Below the pieces are notes generated by a model. That model worked only from the letters and a program-made list of their open reading frames with translations, did no database searches and was not told where the DNA came from. Made by a program: the position numbers and the translations under genes. DNA of 64,000 bases from Chamaelirium japonicum (taxonomy: Eukaryota; Streptophyta; Magnoliopsida; Liliales; Melanthiaceae): the NCBI GenBank assembly GCA_947650365.1, contig OX393550.1, forward strand, positions 117,549,515 through 117,613,514, given 5' to 3'. Below are positions 22,701-35,577 of this stretch, in pieces. The number at the start of each line of letters is the position of its first letter. Within the stretch, counting starts at the first letter, position 1.

Positions 22701-24540
22701 AAAATCAGCAAAATCTGGTTTGATTCATAGGCAAAATCAGCCTTTCGGGCAATGGCCCTACTTCGGGCTCGGAGTATTCATAGGCAAAAATCAATAAAAT
22801 CATGAAAATTCGTCAAGTCAAAAAAATTTCAGCAAAACATTAATTCTATTTGGATCTTATGCCAAAAAAATTTCAGTAAAACATTAATTTGTCAAGTCGG
22901 AAAAATTATAAGTGTTGGATTTGAATAAAGATCTCACCTCGGATTGGTGTGGGTAACTATTGAGACCAGTAAAACTGCAGAAAAAGACTGTTAAAATCAG
23001 CATTGGTTTTGCAATGTTTACAAAACCCTGCGAAAATTCAAGAGATGAAACATTGATTTTGCATAGTTTGCAAAATCAGATTTGTGTTTGCAAACCTTTT
23101 CAAACAAAAAAAAGCCTTGGATCATTGCTTTGTCTTAAGTAATGTGCTGCAATGAAAGAACCTGATCTTAATAGATCAGAAAAATCTAATATTAAAAAAC
23201 AAAGGTTTTAAAATCAGAAGACCAATGCAAAACAATTGCAAACAAAAAGAAATAAAAGAGTCGAAAGAAATATAAAAATTAGCATTGATGAGTTGGAAAA
23301 AAAACAATGATGAGTTCTTTTAAAAGAAAAACCGATAAATTTAGATTCGATGATCATCTCCCTACAAAAATTCAAGAAGGATTGGTTTTGCATAGTTTTC
23401 AAAATCAGGTTTTTTGTTTGCAAACCTTTGCAAACAAAAAGAAACCTCGGATCTTCGCTTTGGTTCAAACAATGTGATGCAATGAAAATAAATGATCTTA
23501 AAAGAGAAGAAAAATCTTATCTTAAAAATCTGATTTTAAAATCTGATTTTAAAAATTTGATCTTAAAAAGAAGCTAGTGGAGGAGAGATAGGAGTCAGTT
23601 GGAGATGCTCTTAGTAGGTCGATTGTTTAGGCCTATCTAACAGTATTTTGCATAAACCTCCCTAAAATTTTATTAACTTTTGATTCGGCCATTTAATAAA
23701 AAAACCCGCATGATTACATTATGATATTACATAAAACCCGCAAGAGAGTTTTAAAGAGATGAAGGATTGGTTTTGCATAGTTTTCAAAATCAGATTTTTG
23801 TTTGCAAACATTTGCAAACAAAAAGAAACAACGGATCATCGCTTTGGTTCAAACAATGTGATGCAATGAAAATACATGATCTTAAAAGAGAAGAAAAATC
23901 TTATCTTAAAAATCTGATTTTAAAAATCTGATCTTAAAAAGAAGCTAGTGGAGGAGAGATATGAGTCTTGGATCTTAAAATCTGATTTAAAAATCTGATT
24001 TTAAAAATCAGATTTGTGTTTGCAAACCTTTGCAAACAAAAAGATCGAAGCCTTGGATCATTGCTTTGTCTAAAGCAATGTACTGCAATGAAAGAACCTG
24101 ATCTTAATAGAGAAAAAAAATCGGAATCAGAAAAATCTGATATTAAAAATCTGATTTTAAAATAAGAAGACCAATGCAAAACAATTGCAAAAAAAAGAGT
24201 CGAAAGAAATATAAAAATTAACATTGATGAGTTGGAAAAAAAACAATGATGAGTTCTTTTAAAAAGAAAAACTGATGAATTTCGATTCAATGATCATCTC
24301 CCTACAAAAATTCAAGAGATGAAGGATTGGTTTTGCATAGTTTTCAAAACCAGATTTTTATTTGCAAACCTTTGCAAACAAAAAGAAATCTCGAATCATC
24401 GCTTTGGTTCAAATAATGTGATGCAATGAAAATACATGATCTTAAAAGAGAAAAATCTTATTTTAAAAATCTGATCTTAAAAAGAAGCTAGTGGACGAGA
24501 GATAGGAGTCGGTTGGAGATGCTCTTAGTAGGTCAATGGA
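22700..24540. repeat. Repeat cluster of ~0.3-0.5-kb units
   Basis: Imperfect copies of one unit recur near 23035, 23365, 23755, 24000 and 24305: GATTGGTTTTGCATAGTTTT, then TTTGCAAACCTTTGCAAACA, then GCTTTGGTTCAAACAATGTG, then short ATCTTAAAA/TCTGATTTTAAAA words, ending GAAGCTAGTGGAGGAGAGAT. Copy number and spacing vary, so it grew by local duplication. Frames through it are short and broken. Confidence 0.8.
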
Positions 24541-26205
24541 TGCAAGGTAGAAAATTCAATGAAGTCTCAAAGTATCTTTTATACACCTCAAATAAAACCA
24601 AAAAACCACAAACGCTAAAAGCCAAGACACCGACAATATATTTTTGCACAGACAAAGAATAACTCACCTCGGATTGGTCGGCGCCTTAGTGGTGTATAAG
24701 CGCTGTGCTCCGATGATTTTTGTAAGCTTGGTTCTTTTCTATGAAAAAACCAAAAAAAAAACAGAGGATCAAAATAGTATTGAAGCAATCTCACCATTGC
24801 TAATGTGGCATGACGCTGAACACTTAGCTACTAATATAACCATGACTTACTACGGTCCGTGCCATCAAACATATTCCAGAAAGAAAAAACAGGCTTATGG
24901 AATTAATATTCAATGAAAGTCTAACATATATATGAAGCTGATATACGTCTTTTTTATTTCTTTATTAACATAACATCATAATACTCATTCCTCGATTCAA
25001 GTGTACCATTAACAAAATAAAGCTGACCTTAAATATAAAAAAAATCTCTAGCTAAATAAGGAGCATAATAAGCTTGACAAATAGAGTTGACCTTAAATAT
25101 AAAAGAAATCTCTGGCTAAATGAGGAGCATAATAAGTTTGACACATGATATAGATATGTTCACAAAAACTAAAATATCATGGATGCATACTAAAATTAGA
25201 CTCTCATCGTCGAAGACGTGCTCTCTACAGCCTCAACACCTGCAGCCTGTCATCGTCGACACTCCTGTCGTCGTCACCACTCCTCCTGTCGTCGTCGCCA
25301 CTTCTCCTGTCGTCGCTGCCTTATCTGTAACCGTAACCGATAACGTTGAACAGCCTGGCGCTCTCTCCAAACTGCCGATCTCGTATCATGTTTTGCTCTT
25401 CAATATGACGCTCTAAGACACAATGAACCTTTCTTTCTGAAATGCATGATCAATATAATCAAATCTATGCATTTGTAAAATTATAAATACAATTTTAAAA
25501 TTTTCTTTCGAAAACACATACGATTCAGTTCCATCTCAATCCATGCTCTTCTAATTAAGAGATTCATATTATGGGTGCTTAACCTGAGCCGCCAAGCCAC
25601 GTCACCGCTGGTGCCCACCATACTCAGTCTGCCCATACGCGGCTATGTATAAGAAAGAACAATAAAGATGTAAATTTTAATATACTATAACATAATAATC
25701 GCACTCCAATATTATCACGATGTTTAATCACTACAATACAATACAACATATGCTAGATAATAAAAACCGTTATGATTTTTTCCAATCTTTTCAATACATT
25801 TTTATCTATAGATATTTTGAAACTACAAATCACTCCAGTACTGCAGTGATGCACTCGTCGCACATCCACATCCGTGTGTAGTGTAGTACATCCACATCCT
25901 TGGTACAGAAGCTATTTAAAAATAAAAAATATTCAGGTATTATTATTTAAAGATTTAACAAAATAATAATAAACAATAAATTATAGTCAGAGTGCTTACG
26001 AAAGTAACTAATCGGTCGCACATACCACACAGGTTATATAGGTCTCGTTGCACACATGACTCTGTGATCCAACGATAGAGAAGTATTAATTAATTTCAGA
26101 TATTATAATAAATAGATCAACTGAGCATAGTATTTTTGTTTAAACATTTTATAGTAAATAATATATTTGACGGTGGTGCAAGATACTTACTTGGATATCT
26201 TATAA
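24541..26205. other. No gene assigned; Helitron 3' flank expected here
   Basis: AT-rich. Includes a 64-bp direct repeat (GTTGACCTTAAATATAAAA at 25022 and 25085) and a Pro/Val-rich plus-strand stretch at 25230-25340 (TPVVVTTPPVVVATSPVV). The 3' terminus of the minus-strand Helitron should lie in this interval, but no unambiguous hairpin plus CTRR end was found by eye. Confidence 0.4.
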
Positions 26206-29200
26206 CTATAATAGGACCTCAGGATAAACAATATTCGTTGTAGAACTGGGGCTATCATCGGGAAGTAGTATACTTATACGATCAAAATTTGTACACCTTG
26301 AAAGGGCCATATATAGTTGTCCATGACTAAACACAGGTGTACGTAGATCAACACCAACAATTTTTACTGATTGTCCTTGAGATTTGTTGATTGTCATCGC
26401 ATATGCTAACCGTACTGGGAACTGACGTCTAGTCATGTGTATTGGCAATTCAGTCGATGACGGAGTTAAGGATATTCTTAGAATGAAGACCAAACTCCCA
26501 AATTTATCTCCTGATAGAATTTGAGCTTCAATTATACGTGATGCGCATCTTACAACCATTAGTCGCGTGCCGTTACAGAGACTGTCCTTCGGTGCAATAT
26601 TCTGTAGTAAAAGTGTTGGACATCCAACTTTGAGTTCTAACTTGAACGGCGATAACCCTGATGGATTCAATGAATTTAAAAATTCATTGGGATATCGATT
26701 TGTAATCGTTTGATCATTTTCATCTTCTGATATCTTGTCTGCAGCAAAATAAGTTATAGGCTCCGCTGGAAACAGATCTAACGCAGCATTATTAATTGCG
26801 TTGACATCGTCATTCGTGCGGACAAAATTATTCGTTCTATTAAATAACTTGGGGTAACCGTACCCAACGCATGCAACTGCGGGTAAACCCTAGTTAGCAA
26901 CTCAGAGAGGGTTCGAGACTTGTGCATTTCTGATGGAATTTGTAATATTTCTTCTGGATTTGTTCCGATCTAGAGTAATAAAAGATAATATCAATCATTT
27001 ATTTCGTAAATATTTTAACTTTATAAATAAAGTAAATCGTTATTAAATGAAGTAATCTTACTTGTTGCAGAAATAATGCGAAAGCAACATTACTTGGATT
27101 CCCTTCATCCAAACACATATTGGAGTTCAAAGTTAAGACATGTACATGCTTCCAGAGTGAAGATCGTCTCAATGTTGCAGCAACAATTTCCTCGCGTATA
27201 CCTTTCGATATAACTAGCAATATTTGTCGAAAATCTCCACCCAAAACAGTAGTTATACCTCCAAATGGTCTGGTATTGTCACATATATCCTGTAATGTAC
27301 GATCGACTGCTTCAACGCAATACCTATGTTGCATAGGAACCTCATCCCATATTATTAATTTTTTTTCTCTTAGAAGCTCTGACTATAATGACTGTTTGCT
27401 AAATCCACAGAATGAATTATTCAAAACATCAAGTGGTATACAAAAAGTTGAATATGCAGTTCGTCCTCCAATCAGTAATAACGACGCGATACCAGACGAT
27501 GCTACTGTAATAACAACATGGCCGAGGCTTCGACATTTCGTTGCTACTGTATTGTATAAAAAGGTTTTTCTGGTTCCCGCCCCTCCACTTAAGAAGAAAG
27601 TAGTACCTTTGTTTTCCAAAACCGATGAAAAGATAAGATTGAAAGCAGAACGATACGAGACATTTAGTCGATCAACATTTACTTGTGAATCAAGCTATTG
27701 TGCGTCATTTTGTAATTGATAATGATCGAATAATAGCTTATTACCAACTATTGTGCTCCAATTTCCAGTTGGTTGTGGCATTGATGGGAAGTCAGTTAAA
27801 CTTTTGCCAAACTCTTGAAGCAGTCGATCAAGAAGATAGAGACCATAATCTTCAACCTGACTTTCACTTGGATTTTCTATCACAAATTTTTGACGTATTT
27901 TATGAGCAAGATTATCACAGATATGTACTGAAAATTTATTCCATAGAACATGTGGTTCTACCGGAGAGCACTGAGAGAGTATAACAGCAAAGAGTCTCCT
28001 TAATTGATACCCAGTATTCATAATTGAAGCCTCTTTAAGGCACTGAATCCATTCTTCATCATCTTCTAGAAGACCTCTCGCAACACATGTTGCTTTAAAA
28101 GTACTATGCAGGACATTGTTTACTGTGCGTAGATATTCGAAAGACTGTGGGCCTTTAACAATAGATAAAAGCAAACACATATAAAATCTCTCACCTGAGC
28201 TAGGGCTCACAAAGTACATCCTTCCAATTGCATATCCCCTTTTTCTTGGTGTCCAAAACTTATGTCTTTTATTCTATACGAAATATTGAGGAAATTCTTG
28301 ATAGCTGAATGCGCGAGAAGATTCATTTGATGCACAACATTCAAAAAAAGCAGTCAAAGTTGAGTGTTGGGATTAAGCTCTAGAAACAATCGAATCCATC
28401 GATTCAGAAGGGTTATAGATGACACGATGCATTACAGGCAGATGTACTGCTAGTCGTTCAACTTTTGGAACTTCTTCATGTAAAGAATGGCCAAATAATC
28501 GCCAAGCAGCTTCCGATGGTTCAATATATCTCGCATCGAGATATTGTTGAATCTCATTGACTCCTCCTAGCATAATTATAGTACGGTCATGACCTTTGTA
28601 GATGTACTTGTGGATGTATTTAACACATCTAAGCCCTGCACATACCTATACATTAATATGGCAGTCAAACATTCTAGATAGGTATGGGTTGTATGGTACC
28701 ACATCCCTGTTGTCAATTTCGTAACCGTTTGAGTTTGAAAAACTCCCATTATTAAGGCGACGGTAGACGGGATACCCATCCTGATCCATTGTTGTTTCTT
28801 CCGAGAAAGTTTGTGGATATCTTTTAGTGCAATATCCATTAACCATACAGGACGCATTTGGATTCCGAGAATCACACGGTCCATGTATCATGCACTTTTT
28901 GATAGTTTCAAATAAAGTTGGATCATCTTCAGGATTCGAAAATTCTGCGCACACTACTTTGTCTAATTGAGCACATGTTCGGATTTTTTCTGGACCTTGA
29001 AGAAATATTAGTGCATGCATATGTGGAAGCCCCCTTTTCTGAAATTCTATTGTGTAAACATGTGCAACTTTTTTGCCGAAAACCATACCTTCCTGTATCT
29101 CCTTCATCAGAGCTTTTCTCTTTAACTCGAATACACGGGCAATTAAATCATGATGATTAATTGCCTTTTCATGATGCAGCAAGGCAAATGTAATTTCGGG

Positions 29201-30562
29201 CCAGTTCGGATTGGCAGTTATAGTAAGGAAAATATCAGGGTGGTGATTATAGCGTGTGATGGCCATTGAATCTTGAAATAACTCAAATATATAACGTGGG
29301 CTTCCGATGTGTGTCGACGGTAGGATTATTCATTGACCAACTTGATCGGGGTGGAGACCTTCTGCAGCAACATCAGTTAGACCTTGGAAAAGTTCAGCGC
29401 AAAGTTTTGACTGGTTAAGCTTATACCATATCATTCGATTTTGCTCCGTAGCAGCCCAAGCATCTACAATAAACTCTTGGAATAATTTACATGCTCTTAA
29501 AATGGCTGAGTATTCGGTACGCCGTTCAAACAGACGATAACAATAATATTGGAGTTGAGTCAATCTTTCATTTGACGATATCCCACGAATAACATCCCAC
29601 TGTTTTAGTTCGGGTTCCCATCCAAGATCACCATAAGGGAACAATAGCACATAATGTAGAGGCAAATAAGCTGGGTCACATTCACTAATTTGCATTAGCT
29701 CATTTCTCCCTTATAAATAAATAACAATATCCCGCATTGATATGATCTCGGTTCCGTCTCCTGGCAATATGACTGCTATCTCATCTGAAGTCGGCAAGTT
29801 GTAACGCCGCCCATCGATTGATGAACTATAGTGGAGGTATGCAGGTAAAGTTTGACCATCCTTCTCTAGACGATTTAAGATTTCATATGCTTGACGAAAT
29901 TTGTCCGTGAAGGGATTATAGCGTAGAAGATTATCTTGAATGATTCTCAAGACATCACATCTAAGGTGAGGGTTCCTACGATTTCGAATATCCAATGCCG
30001 TATCAAGATCATAGATATACAGCTGGGAGTACGATGCCTCCTGACCGGGTTCTAGCAACAGGGCTCCCGTTCGATGTCGAAGCTCTCCATAGATCGTGAA
30101 TGATCTAGGACCCCTTCCCGAAATTATCCTTGAATCAATCTGGACACCGAGACTTGTGAAAGCATTCGTTGCATTGTATTCTCGAGTATAACATCGAAAT
30201 GATATTGAGAGATCATCATCACCTTCGTACAATGCTTCAAGCTGCAGTGGAAGCCTTGAAAGTAAAGGTAGACGAATTTTTCCTTCATGGCAGCATATAC
30301 CGAATAGAGGATTCGTCAATGACGATCTAGTTAATCTTTCATCAATCCAGTGTAAAGCTGAACAATAAGGACATTCTATGTTCATCCTACCGAGAAAATG
30401 ACGACCCTCTTGAACGTTAGGTGCCGGACCTCTTTGTAGCCTTAAATTTGGAATTTCCAATTCATCTTCAACGTAAACAGTTTCCTCATTAAACTGAGCA
30501 GAAATAAAAGTAGATGTGGTAGTTTGCATATCACTTTCCACGTTACTATGCTCAGCAGTCAC
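26206..30562 (-). pseudogene. Helitron Rep-helicase (RepHel), broken
   Basis: The domains run in the standard order. First is the zinc-finger-like CPYCSALHW..CC (near 30380), then DPAYLPLHYVLLFPYGDLGW (near 29650). The Rep HUH motif is GLPHMHALIFL (near 29020) and the catalytic-tyrosine region is KYIHKYIYKGHD (near 28600). A PIF1-type helicase follows: Walker A GGAGTRKT at about 27575, Walker B LIIWDE near 27345, and the C-terminal motifs [19 protein letters not shown] and [10 protein letters not shown] 92-bp GT-AG intron (27061-26970) separates the last two helicase exons. In-frame stops lie at 29713, 29332, 28648, 28375, 28276, 27697 and 27385 (first bases), with one frameshift near 26815. 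The Walker A glycine before Lys is Arg. It cannot encode a working rolling-circle transposase. Confidence 0.9.
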
Positions 30563-30652
30563 TGGAATTGGGGACTCGTTGCAAATAACATAAAACAGTT
30601 TTCATATAAGTTAAATTTGTAAACAAAATTTATTTTAAATAACTTAAATAAC

Positions 30653-31480
30653 TTACTGGTTATTTAATCTCGATGAAGATGTGTCTGCCACTGACAGTAA
30701 TTTTGTTTCAAGATTTCGAACAGAAAGATTTGTTCGAGTTTGGGAGGTTGTTGCATATGTATATAAAAATGTTTCTTTTTCTTTCTCTCTCTTCGCGCAC
30801 TTTGCGATTGTGAACGTCGAGATGGTATCATTTATTGCTGCATTTGAATTCCTTCTTTTTCTTTCTCTCTTCGTACATATTGTGCTATTGAACGGCGAGA
30901 TGATATCATCTGTAGTTGTTCTTCTCTTACTTCTTTTTCTCTCCCTCTCTACGTGCACGTTGTGCTAATGACCGGCAAGAACTTTCTTCGACATTGGTAC
31001 CTCTGTAAGGTGATCGCCTAATTGGACTATCATGATCGAATTCATTTCTGAATCATTTTCTAGATTCCGTGACAACAGAACTACTCAGGATTAAACATAT
31101 TTCCCTACTAAAATGAGTACATGTTAAAAAACATATCAAGAGGATGAACATTTAAAACAACGTTCACATCTTACCGGTTTTTTTGAACTGAAGATGAGCC
31201 TGCCTCAGACAAAAACTCTGCTTCAAGGAATCGAACAGAAAGATTAGTTCGATTTTCAGAGTGCGATAATTGTGGTTCTTTTGTTTGCTTTTCCTTTTCT
31301 TTCGCTTCTTTCTCTCTCTCTCTCTCTCTTCGTGCACGTTGTGCTAATGAACGGCAAGATGGCGTTAAACCAACACTCTCTTCAATATTGATTTGTAAGC
31401 ACGATAATCGCCTGATTGGGGTCTGACGGGAGGATATTGTTTTGGACCGATCTGGTGTGAACCCATTTTCCTACTCCGAC
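30653..31480 (-). pseudogene. Helitron N-terminal exons, duplicated basic module
   Basis: Two neighbouring minus-strand exons are copies of one another. The upstream one (31480-31175) reads QTPIRRLSCLQ, SCRSLAQRARRERE and NRTNLSVRFLEAEFLSEAG. The downstream one (31060-30653) reads DSPIRRSPYRG, SCRSLAQRARRE and RTNLSVRNLETKLLS. Within the downstream exon the RSLAQRARRE box is repeated three times in shifting frames (also SSRRSIAQYVRRE and PSRRSQSQSARRE). Basic SLAQRARRE-type N-termini occur in plant Helitron proteins. The frame slips between repeats show it is not translated as one piece. Confidence 0.6.
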
Positions 31481-31569
31481 GAATAATTAGTTAAAAACAA
31501 TTGAGAGAGTGCAAGAAATCAAAATGTATAACGTTTTGTTATATGCTCTATCAACTCAAATGCATTATT

Positions 31570-31800
31570 TTCTATTGAAATAACCCCATTTTGGCTTTTA
31601 TGATTTTGCATAAGCTCATTTTGGCTTTCCGGATTGCATCAGCTCATTTTGGTTTTCATTTCATATTGCATAAGCCAAATGCAATAAGTTCATTTTCGCT
31701 TATTTTGCATAAGCTAATTTTGGATTTCATTTCATACAGCATAAGCCAAATGCAATAAGCTCATTTTGGCTCATTTTGGCTTTCATTTTATATTTTTCAT
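31570..31800. repeat. Short tandem repeat, GCATAAGCTCATTTTGGC type
   Basis: About eight imperfect repeats built from CATTTTGGCTTTCATTT and TGCATAAGC(C/T)(A/C)A. Noncoding, between Helitron exons. Confidence 0.75.
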
Positions 31801-31999
31801 CTCTCTATAGCAATTCAAATTTTAGGGAATGATTTGGAACAAAATACACTACTTGGAGGTTAAGTGTTTTTTAGCAACTTTGCATCGCACTTGGTTCCAA
31901 CATGCATTCAATTTTAGTTATATTTTGCATATATAGACAAAAAATTTAATGTTAATTGTTTAATCAACCTACAAAGATATATGATATCATGATTATAAT

Positions 32000-32490
32000 T
32001 TAACATACCTAGTATATTTTTTATTAATTTTTGAAGTAAAAACTATTTAAAGTAAATGACTAACCATAGAAGCGACGTCAATGGGTACTGCTGCAGAGAC
32101 TACAGCGGCCACGGGCACAACGGGTGCAGGTACAGGCTACGAGATGAAACAAAATAAAATTGATTAGATAACATTACAGAGTTAAAAGAACGGTTGTAAT
32201 ATAATTATTATACTAGAGTTTAGATCCTCAGCTTGAGGTTTCATGGTAATGTTTGAAACAAAAAAATAGGTTTAAATAACCCTTTTTTCTTGTACATTTT
32301 TTTTAATGATTTTTGAAGTAAAAACTTTAATGATTATAATTTAACATACCTACTATTTTTTTATTTCTTTTTGAAGTAGATCATATTTTAAAGTAAATGA
32401 CTAACCGTAGAAACGATGTCAACGGGTACTGCTGCAGAGACCACAGCGACCACGGGCACAGCGGGTGCAGGTGCAGGTGCAAACTACGAC
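32000..32490 (-). repeat. ~340-bp duplication with Pro/Ala/Val exon-like piece
   Basis: Two copies (about 32000-32150 and 32343-32490) share an AT-rich leader, GACTAACC(A/G)TAGAA(G/A)CGA, then GGGTACTGCTGCAGAGAC and GGGTGCAGGT. On the minus strand each gives PAPVVPVAAVVSAAVPIDV or a close variant, bounded by splice-like sites. They lie upstream of the Helitron N-terminal exons on the same strand and may be further duplicated exons of it. Confidence 0.5.
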
Positions 32491-32868
32491 ATGAAATAAA
32501 ATAAAATTATGTTATCCACCTTTGTCTTAGCAACACTAAGTATTCCTTTTCATTAAAGAAAAAACAATTAATTCATTTTCATTTAGAGGAAGATGAAAAA
32601 TATTTTGAAGGGAAAAAACAATTATCTATGCCCTCAAACCTTTGTCTTAGCAAACTACGACAATTGGATTGGTTGACAGATTTGTAAATTTAAAACTGAC
32701 TAACATATATATAGGCATGCCGCATTATAGCATGCCGATCAGAGAAGCGAAAGGAAAGAAAGAAGGGAAAAAAAAGGAAAAATCGTAATTGAACAGGCAG
32801 GGAAAGAAAAGGAAAAAATGGTGGAATTCATCACCTCCGTGAGATCCTATCGATTTCATGGACTTCCA

Positions 32869-32990
32869 GCCAATTTCGGTAAAATGGGCAACCACTCATT
32901 TGAAGGCCTTAGGAGTTTTAGAATGTGCTGATTTTTAGTGAGCATAAGCACTTTATTTTAGATAGAACACCCACAAAAACGGTGTGCAAT
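32869..32990. mobile_element. One-armed relic of palindromic element K
   Basis: Matches the left arm of the element at 20110: AATGGGCAACCACTCATTTG, then TTAGGAGTTTTAGAATGTGC, then ATAGAACACCCACAAA. The second arm is missing, and the sequence continues into TTTCGGGCACTACC. The preceding 32737-32868 is related to 39690-39870 (GATCAGAGAAGCGAAAGGAA). Confidence 0.55.
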
Positions 32991-32999
32991 GTTAAAATC

Positions 33000-34350
33000 A
33001 GCATTTCGGGCACTACCAAATTTTATTTCCTATTGGCGAGCTCCAAAAGTTCATCATGTTTGCAAATCTTATTGGGAAGGCTCTGAGCAGGGGCCGAACT
33101 AGGATTTTCTATTTCTTGAAGCCGACCTTACATAAATAGATCGGAAGTTTTGTAGTTTGAATTATGGTGTAGTAGAATTTCCTATTTCTTACACCATTTT
33201 CATTAGCTTAATAGTTTATGTTTTGATGACTGAGATTATATTTCACTCATAATTATAGTGTCTAACTTAATTTTGAACTTTCTGTTGTGTGAAGCTGGGG
33301 ACTGGAATGAGTATCTTGATTTCCAGAAGGAATCCATCATTAGTAGCTTCATTTGCCTTCTTCTCTTGTGGATATGTTCTCAGTTCATACCAAGAGGTTT
33401 GGTTCTCTTTGAATGTAATCATGTATTGCCAAATTTTGCTATATCTTTGATTTTCTGGTAAAAACCTATTCATTTTGGTCAATTCATTTTAGGTGAAATC
33501 TGTTGTACTTAATACTTTGAATCAGGCAAGATTCACAGTTGCAGTGGAGTCATTCCTTAACACTGGTTAGTTGAGCCATTTTACTTTGCTATACTTGTGA
33601 TCTTCTAATCCGTATAACTTCATGCAAAGGGGTTACTACTATGTGTAATGAAGTTTTTTTCTTCCTCATTGTGGATTACTGTGATGGATGAAATTTGGGT
33701 GGCCAAGAGGAAGGATGTGGGAAAGCTTGACAGTGACAGTGAATGCAAACCTGAATAACTGTTGAAAGTTTCATAGATCTTAACATGGTTGGTCATAGGC
33801 TTGTTCGTTATGAGTCTTATGACTATTGTTTCATCCTGATTGACACATATGACATCTGTGCTTCTATGGAGTTTAAAGTTTTCATTTTCTGACTCCATAA
33901 CCTTGTATTTTATTTATATACGTTATCAAGAAGTTACTAATCAAAGGCCAAGTATGTCTGTTTTAACATCTCTGGTCACTTTTGTAAACTATTGCCTATA
34001 CGTCCTAGGTTACTTTTCTGGCAGTCATTGTCTGCACTTATTCAGACCCAAAATATATGATATGCTGTTAATTCAAGCCTTTTGGAATTAATCTGCACGA
34101 CCTTTAACACGTATTCTTAGGCATGTGTAGTACCACTCCCTCTCACCCTTCTACTTGAGTAGATACTCCCATCTCCTTTCTTGGCCTCCTTTGCCCTATC
34201 TTGCTTTGCTGCCAGGATTTATGGCCCATAGGCATAGGTTCCCACCAGTGTTTTAGATGTAATTATCATTGTCGGTATCACCAAGTGGCTCGGAGAAAAA
34301 TTGGAAGTTTTTCACTTATTTATCTCCGTTGTCGCTACAAATTAGGTAAA
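33000..34350. other. No gene assigned; possible decayed exons
   Basis: Mostly AT-rich. One plus-strand stretch (33490-33565, VKSVVLNTLNQARFTVAVES) looks coding and follows an AG, but I recognise no family. A single CAGTGTTTTAGATG end near 34246 resembles the left end of the hAT-like element at 12640, with no partner seen. Confidence 0.3.
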
Positions 34351-34473
34351 AGACAAAAAAGAAAAAGAAAAATTGGTAAAATAAAGGGATTTGGGTTTGG
34401 AGGAGGGGGGATTTTTTGGTTAACCCCTCTAGGATGTATAGATACACAATTAGGATAAAAACATACAAAAAAT
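34351..34473 (+). repeat. Direct repeat copy 1 (partner 35578-35700)
   Basis: About 120 bp nearly identical to 35578-35700, including GGGATTTGGGTTTGGAGGAG and GGATGTATAGATACACAATT. The two copies bracket the tandem array at 34908-35322. Confidence 0.85.
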
Positions 34474-34671
34474 AATCATTAATTCTAGACGGCATTCTAT
34501 TGAGGCTCTACAGATAAGTATGTAAACTGTCAAATACTTTCAGTGAACTATCTGACACAATCTATGAGTTTATAAATAATTGAATGTAAACATGAATTAA
34601 ACATGTTAAGTTGCATCAAAGTTGATGCCTAACATGTTTATCATCCATTTCAATTGAACACCTGAAGACAA

Positions 34672-34724
34672 CCCCCCCCCCCCCCCCCACCAATCCCCAC
34701 CCCGCTATATATATATATATATAC
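34672..34724. repeat. Poly-C followed by (TA)n
   Basis: A poly-C run at 34672-34688 and a short (TA)n tract at about 34706-34724. Confidence 0.9.
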
Positions 34725-34907
34725 ATTGTTATTTGTTGCGAACATCTCTAATCATCCATTTTTGTACATTGTTATTTGTTGCGAACATCTCTAATCATTT
34801 GAGAAAACCAACAGCATGTACGTACTCTAGCTTGTAGGGCACAAAGCTAGTCTTGGATCACCAACTTCTAACCAATTGTCACAAAAAAATATCCAAAAGC
34901 TGTGCAA

Positions 34908-35322
34908 AAATCAATTTGATGTAAATGAAAGCAAAAAACTTTAAAACAAAAAGTAAAGAAAATCAGCAAAATTGGTGTTTCAGGCAATGGACCCACTTCG
35001 GGCTCGGACTAAAAATCAATTTGATGTAAATGAAAGCAAAATACTTTAAAACAAAAAGTAAAAAAAATCAGCAAAATTGGTGTTTCAGGCAATGGACCCA
35101 CGGGCTCGGACTAAAAATCAATTTGATGTAAATGAAAGCAAAATTACTTTAAAACAAAAAGTAAAGAAAACTAGCAAAATTGGTGTTTCAGGCAATGGAC
35201 CCACTTCGGGCTCGGACTAAAAATCAATTTGATGTAAATGAAAGCAAAATACTTTAAAACAAAAGTAAAGAAAATCAGCAAAATTGGTGTTTCAGGCAAT
35301 GGACCCACTTCGGGCTCGGACT
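34908..35322 (+). repeat. ~103-bp tandem repeat, 4 copies
   Basis: Four copies of a unit with AATCAATTTGATGTAAATGA, ACTTTAAAACAAAAAGTAAA and GGCAATGGACCCACTTCGGG. The second copy lacks CTTC within the last word. A single relative is at 22730-22790 (GGCAATGGCCCTACTTCGGG). Confidence 0.9.
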
Positions 35323-35577
35323 AATCCTCATTGCTCGGAAACATAGGCTGATTTTCCCGTGCCATCGCTCGAAAATCAGGCTGATTTTGCAAAAAAAACA
35401 AAGCCATCTATTCATTACGGAAACACCACAATGGACCCACTTTGGGTGGGGAGTGATCATAGGTTATTTTACCTAGTGCATGATCGTCCCTGTCGGCAAT
35501 ATAGTGGGCCAATTCACATTCACTTTGGGAGTGAGCCAATTCACATTCACTTTGGGAACATAGCAAGGATACAATAA

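Noticed and set aside
27120-27984. Plus-strand frames of 199 and 99 codons
   Set aside because: They are the antisense of the Helitron helicase, whose conserved motifs are on the minus strand.
34246-34458. Possible hAT-like element starting CAGTGTTTTAGATG
   Set aside because: No matching right end or target duplication was found.
34908-35322. Regular ~103-bp repeats considered as a CRISPR-like array
   Set aside because: The whole unit is repeated with no unique spacers, and the context is plant DNA.
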